From contig CAKUJT010000100.1 in NCBI GenBank assembly GCA_934661765.1, positions 1 to 8,455 on the forward strand: a stretch of DNA of 8,455 nucleotides. The letters are read 5' to 3'. This document shows positions 5,868 to 8,455 of the stretch, in pieces. The stretch is from an uncultured Senegalimassilia sp. Its GTDB lineage: Bacteria > Actinomycetota > Coriobacteriia > Coriobacteriales > Eggerthellaceae. Position numbers and translations under genes: made by a program. Under the pieces are notes generated by a model. It saw only the letters and a program-made list of their open reading frames with translations. It was not told the origin of the DNA and ran no database searches. Numbering within the stretch: position 1 is the stretch's first letter; every line of letters starts with the position of its first letter.

Positions 5868-5900
5868 TTACACCCAAAACAGAGGGAAAATGGGGAACAT
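5868..5900 (-). CDS. Possible ten-residue leader peptide upstream of ilvE (speculative)
   Basis: An ATG at 5900 opens a ten-codon frame, MFPIFPLFWV, ending in TAA. It contains one Ile, one Leu and one Val codon, the amino acids made by the downstream enzyme, and is flanked by hairpins at 5902-5919 and 5825-5839, an arrangement reminiscent of attenuation. Against it: there is no good ribosome binding site, the upstream hairpin abuts the ATG, and known ilv leader peptides have runs of such codons rather than single ones. Confidence 0.15.
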   Translation of the reverse strand: MFPIFPLFWV

Positions 5901-5901
5901 C

Positions 5902-5919
5902 CGGCCCTACGGCGGGCCG
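5902..5919 (-). other. Hairpin in ilvE upstream region
   Basis: CGGCCC (5902-5907) and GGGCCG (5914-5919) form a perfect 6-bp stem with a six-base loop, about 100 bases before the ilvE start. It may be part of a structured 5' leader if transcription begins upstream of it. Confidence 0.35.
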
Positions 5920-6315
5920 AAAGGACGCAACCACGTAGGAATTTACCTGTTCGAAACAATCAACGAGCAAGTCGAATCTTGAGAACCCGAGAGGCGCCGC
6001 CACGTTACCACCATAGCAAATAACACAATGCGCCACCTTCTGCCTGCGGCATGGCGAGGAACCATTGCGCCGACAACCCATACGACAACCCTCAGCGCAA
6101 ACCGCGCTTGGAGGTGCCGGCCGAAGCTGCTCCACGGCACCACAACCCAGCTCTTCGCCGGCATCCGCAAAACCATCCCCTTCCCTTCATCCAAGAATCA
6201 GCGAATGCGTTGCAGAGAGGTTAGCGCGCAAGCAGTACCACCCATCCCCATACACGCCACCAGCCCTTGGACGAACCGCGTATGACCTTAGACGAGAGAC
6301 GGTTGCCCTTAAAGA

Positions 6316-6349
6316 CAAGAGGCCGCCGACAAACGTCGACGACCTCTTG
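6316..6349 (-). terminator. Rho-independent terminator of the symporter gene
   Basis: On the minus strand, CAAGAGGTCGTCGAC pairs with GTCGGCGGCCTCTTG over 15 bp, two of them G-U, around a GTTT loop, followed by TCTTTAAGG. On the + strand those two positions would be C-A mismatches, so the structure is suited to minus-strand RNA. It begins 50 bases after the symporter stop. Confidence 0.8.
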
Positions 6350-6398
6350 ATGACTCCCTAGCTAAGCCGTAGCGCTAGATACCCGCATGATCGGCGCG

Positions 6399-7781
6399 CT
6401 ACATGCTGAACAAACCAAATTGCGCAGCAACATAGGCAACCAAGATAACAACCAACAGCACAGGCGCGATAAACTTCACCATGACGGTGAACATCTTCTC
6501 CGCCTTAAACGGACCGGAGGATTTCACCTCGTCGATGATTGCCTTGGGCTTAATGATCCAGCCGACGAACACGCAAGACATCAGCGCGGCCAGCGGCATC
6601 ATCACGGAGTTGGAGATGAAGTCCAGGAAGTCCAGGATAGTGCTGCCCGGTCCCAGCGGCTCGATGAAGGCAAGCTGGCAATAACCCATGTTCACGATCA
6701 TGGCCATCACGAAAATGAACACGACTGAGATGATAAGCGCCTTTTTACGCGTGACGTGCGCGGAGTCTTGAACGATGGACACGCAGGTTTCGGTGAGCGA
6801 GATGGAGCTGGTCAATGCCGCGAACACCACCAGCAGGAAGAACAGGAAGCCCATGATCGAGGCAATGCCGCCCATCTGATCGAACACGGTCGGCAAGATA
6901 ACGAACATCAGCGACGGGCCGGACTTCGAGGCAACAGCCTCGGCAGAGCCCATAGCCACGAACGCAGCAGGCACGATCATCAAACCAGCCAGGAAGGCAT
7001 AGCCGGTATCGAAGAGCTCGATACGGCGCACGGACTGCTCCAAGTTGTCAGACTTCTGCATGTAGGAGCCATACGTAATCATAATGCCCATAGCCAATGA
7101 GAGGCTGTAGAACATCTGACCAAGAGCGGCGATGACCAGCTCAACGCTGAACTTGCTGAAATCAGGAGTTAGGTAATATGCCAAACCGTCGATTGCGCCG
7201 GGAAGCGTGAGCTCGTAAATGCAGATGCCGGCCGTCATGATCAGCAGCACAGGCATAAGAATGCGATTTGCGCGCTCGATGCCGTTCTTCACACCAAGCG
7301 CCACAATAGCGAAAACGATGAGCAGGAAGGCAATGGCCCAAATGAAGCTCTCCCCGCCACCGCCGATGAAGTTGGTGAAATACGTACCCCCATCAGCAAG
7401 CGCCGCAGAGCCATCCATGATGTAAGCGCCCGCGTACTTGAGCACCCACCCACCGATGATGCAATAATACGGCACGATGATAAACGGAATCGCGGAAGTG
7501 AAGATGCCGATGAAGGCATATTTCTTCCCGAAGGATTTAAAAGCACCAAGCGCACTCTGCCCGGTTTTGCGACCTAGCGCCGACTCGAGCATCATCAACG
7601 TAAAGCCGAACGTGACAACCAGCACCACATAGGTGATAAGGAACACGCCGCCGCCGTATTTCGCGGCCAGATACGGGAAACGCCACAGGTTTCCCAAGCC
7701 GATAGCCGAAGCCGCGGCAGCCAAGATAAACGCCCATTTGCCCGACCAGGACGCACGTGCGCCCCCTGAATTAGCAGACAT
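6399..7781 (-). CDS. Neurotransmitter:sodium symporter (NSS/SNF) family transporter
   Basis: This is an integral membrane protein of the LeuT-fold NSS family, which couples Na+ influx to uptake of amino acids or related amines. The 460-residue product starts with a short cytoplasmic tail and TM1 (~16-37) bearing the hallmark GLGNLWRFPY (28-37), followed by KYGGGVF (41-47). Other family features are the TM6 region ALGQMFYSLSLAMGIMITYGS (219-239), SGPSLMFVILP (287-297) and FAALTSSISLTE (320-331) in the TM8 region, whose serines commonly help bind sodium. About 11-12 hydrophobic segments are visible, and the length fits bacterial homologues (~450-510). Substrate cannot be read from sequence; hydrophobic or aromatic amino acids are plausible by analogy with LeuT, MhsT and Tyt1. 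The ATG has GGGAG six bases upstream. It has its own terminator, and no partner gene is adjacent. Confidence 0.95.
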   Translation of the reverse strand: MSANSGGARASWSGKWAFILAAAASAIGLGNLWRFPYLAAKYGGGVFLITYVVLVVTFGFTLMMLESALGRKTGQSALGAFKSFGKKYAFIGIFTSAIPFIIVPYYCIIGGWVLKYAGAYIMDGSAALADGGTYFTNFIGGGGESFIWAIAFLLIVFAIVALGVKNGIERANRILMPVLLIMTAGICIYELTLPGAIDGLAYYLTPDFSKFSVELVIAALGQMFYSLSLAMGIMITYGSYMQKSDNLEQSVRRIELFDTGYAFLAGLMIVPAAFVAMGSAEAVASKSGPSLMFVILPTVFDQMGGIASIMGFLFFLLVVFAALTSSISLTETCVSIVQDSAHVTRKKALIISVVFIFVMAMIVNMGYCQLAFIEPLGPGSTILDFLDFISNSVMMPLAALMSCVFVGWIIKPKAIIDEVKSSGPFKAEKMFTVMVKFIAPVLLVVILVAYVAAQFGLFSM

Positions 7782-7885
7782 GCCAATCTCCCATCCTTGC
7801 GATGGCGCGATCCTGCGAACATGCCGTAAACGGTCCCGACCTGTCTACGATCCCAAGCTAGAAAGGCTTGTCGTAAAACAGATTC

Positions 7886-7905
7886 ACCTACCGTCTTCGG
7901 CAGGT
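7886..7905 (-). other. Hairpin in the symporter upstream region
   Basis: On the minus strand ACCTGCCG pairs with CGGTAGGT (8 bp including one G-U) around an AAGA loop, about 105 bases before the ATG. The wobble pair would be a mismatch in + RNA, so it fits a structured leader of the minus-strand transcript. No T-run follows directly. It is not a recognisable riboswitch. Confidence 0.35.
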
Positions 7906-8006
7906 CCGCATCAGACCATATAAATGCCGAACGTACAAGCCGATATCAACGGCTCAAACAATCCCCGACACCCACATTGCGCCAATGAACTGTATATAGC
8001 TTTGTG

Positions 8007-8012
8007 ATTATA
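8007..8012 (-). promoter_or_regulatory. Possible -10 element for the symporter
   Basis: A perfect TATAAT on the minus strand lies 225 bases upstream of the ATG, in a locally AT-rich stretch. No good -35 is seen at 16-18 bases. A TTGATA (5/6 to the -35 consensus) occurs nearer the gene, around 7947-7952, but lacks a good -10 at proper spacing. The promoter is therefore uncertain. Confidence 0.3.
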
Positions 8013-8455
8013 GTCCTCATAAAGGCTTTCAGCGACCAACAAAAATCCGAATCGGGAAGCGGCACATAACGAAAGAAAGCCGGCCTACAGCGGGAACAAT
8101 GAAAGAGAACAACCGGGCCATGACCCATCTCGCTACCGTACGCGATACAGAACCAAAATGGCCGTCGACGCACTTCGAGCTGCGAGCTAATCCCGCATAG
8201 GGAATCCCGATGCGCTGCCGAAGAGCAACCAAGGACGCCAACTCCCCAACAGGGCAGACAAAAAAGATGGCCCGCCCGAACCAAACGGAATCGCCCAATG
8301 CGATTTCAGACGATGCGTACAGCGCAGCGAACAAGTGCTTCAAGAACGCGAATCGCCTGAGGGTATGCACGGTCAAAATCACAGCATCTGAAGTTAGTGG
8401 ATTCAATGCCGCAGTCTCCTCAAGGCGCGGAGAGGCCCGCAGGGGAAACCTCCCC

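Larger units (their letters stand above)
5805..6398. other. Gene-free region between ilvE and the symporter
   Basis: Several frames of 80-120 codons cross this stretch on both strands, but none resembles a known family and none has a convincing start; I consider it non-coding. The ~150 bases nearest ilvE hold two hairpins (5825-5839 and 5902-5919), a possible ten-codon leader ORF (5868-5900) and a 17-base element (5940-5956) repeated upstream of queA. The far end has the symporter terminator (6316-6349). In bases 5960-6300 I see nothing recognisable. A clear ilvE promoter was not found. Confidence 0.5.
7782..8455. other. Upstream region of the symporter, no recognised gene
   Basis: These 674 bases reach the window edge. 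A minus-strand frame is open from the right edge to a TGA at about 8029 (at least 140 codons; a TTG could start it at 8406), but its product resembles no family I know and its codons are less GC-biased than the flanking genes. It may be the end of an unrecognised or decayed gene, or chance. A hairpin (CGCAT/ATGCG with GGG/CCC, 8194-8214) lies inside it. The part nearest the symporter contains a predicted leader hairpin and possible promoter elements. Confidence 0.45.

Noticed and set aside
6232..6243. On the minus strand GGGTGGTACTGC resembles the T-box antiterminator core (GGGTGGNACCGCG).
   Set aside because: One core base differs, it lies more than 400 bases from ilvE, there is no room for or sign of a Stem I with specifier loop upstream, and no terminator/antiterminator pair follows.
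5943..6285. Frames of 80-100 codons on both strands between ilvE and the symporter.
   Set aside because: Products are low-complexity or resemble no family, overlap each other on opposite strands, and lack ribosome binding sites.
7886..7905. Possible glycine riboswitch, because of TGCCGAAGACGG near the symporter hairpin.
   Set aside because: Only a few bases match the family's conserved CCGAAGG region, and the other conserved segments of the aptamer were not found.
1..8455. Mobile elements, CRISPR arrays, tRNA or rRNA genes, toxin-antitoxin or defence systems.
   Set aside because: No transposase, integrase, spaced direct repeats or tRNA-like fold was seen on either strand.

Overview
The window is GC-rich bacterial chromosome carrying six recognisable genes, all ordinary single-copy housekeeping or metabolic types. 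High GC, strong alanine bias, the oxygen-sensitive-lifestyle enzyme rubrerythrin and the QueH (rather than QueG) form of epoxyqueuosine reductase suggest an anaerobic high-GC Gram-positive such as an Eggerthellaceae/Coriobacteriia member. That assignment is inference from gene content and composition, not a database match.

Layout, left to right. queH (+, 10-948) encodes the last step of queuosine synthesis and has an unusual in-frame insertion plus a charged alanine-rich tail. It converges on queA (-, 1329-2471), the preceding step of the same pathway. The 380-base gap between them holds a strong terminator for queA. Next comes ychF (-, 2689-3753), the conserved OLA1/YchF ATPase, with its own terminator and a separate promoter for queA downstream of it. 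A divergent intergenic region leads to a rubrerythrin gene (+, 3996-4532), whose likely promoter overlaps a perfect 10-bp inverted repeat. It converges on a branched-chain aminotransferase, ilvE (-, 4749-5804), which has a perfect 15-bp terminator hairpin. A ~590-base gene-free stretch follows, with leader-like hairpins near ilvE and a terminator near its far end. Then comes a neurotransmitter:sodium symporter family transporter (-, 6399-7781). The final ~670 bases contain its upstream region and no gene I can recognise.

Functionally, queA and queH form a convergent pair making queuosine in tRNA. ilvE (branched-chain amino acid transamination) and the Na+-coupled symporter (probably amino acid uptake) may both serve amino acid metabolism, but each has its own terminator and they are not one operon. 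Every gene appears monocistronic. I see no mobile element, CRISPR array, tRNA, rRNA or defence system, and no clearly novel system. The observations most worth a second look are the low-GC insertion inside queH, near-identical start-region architecture of queA and ilvE, and palindromes sitting on the predicted rubrerythrin and queA promoters.
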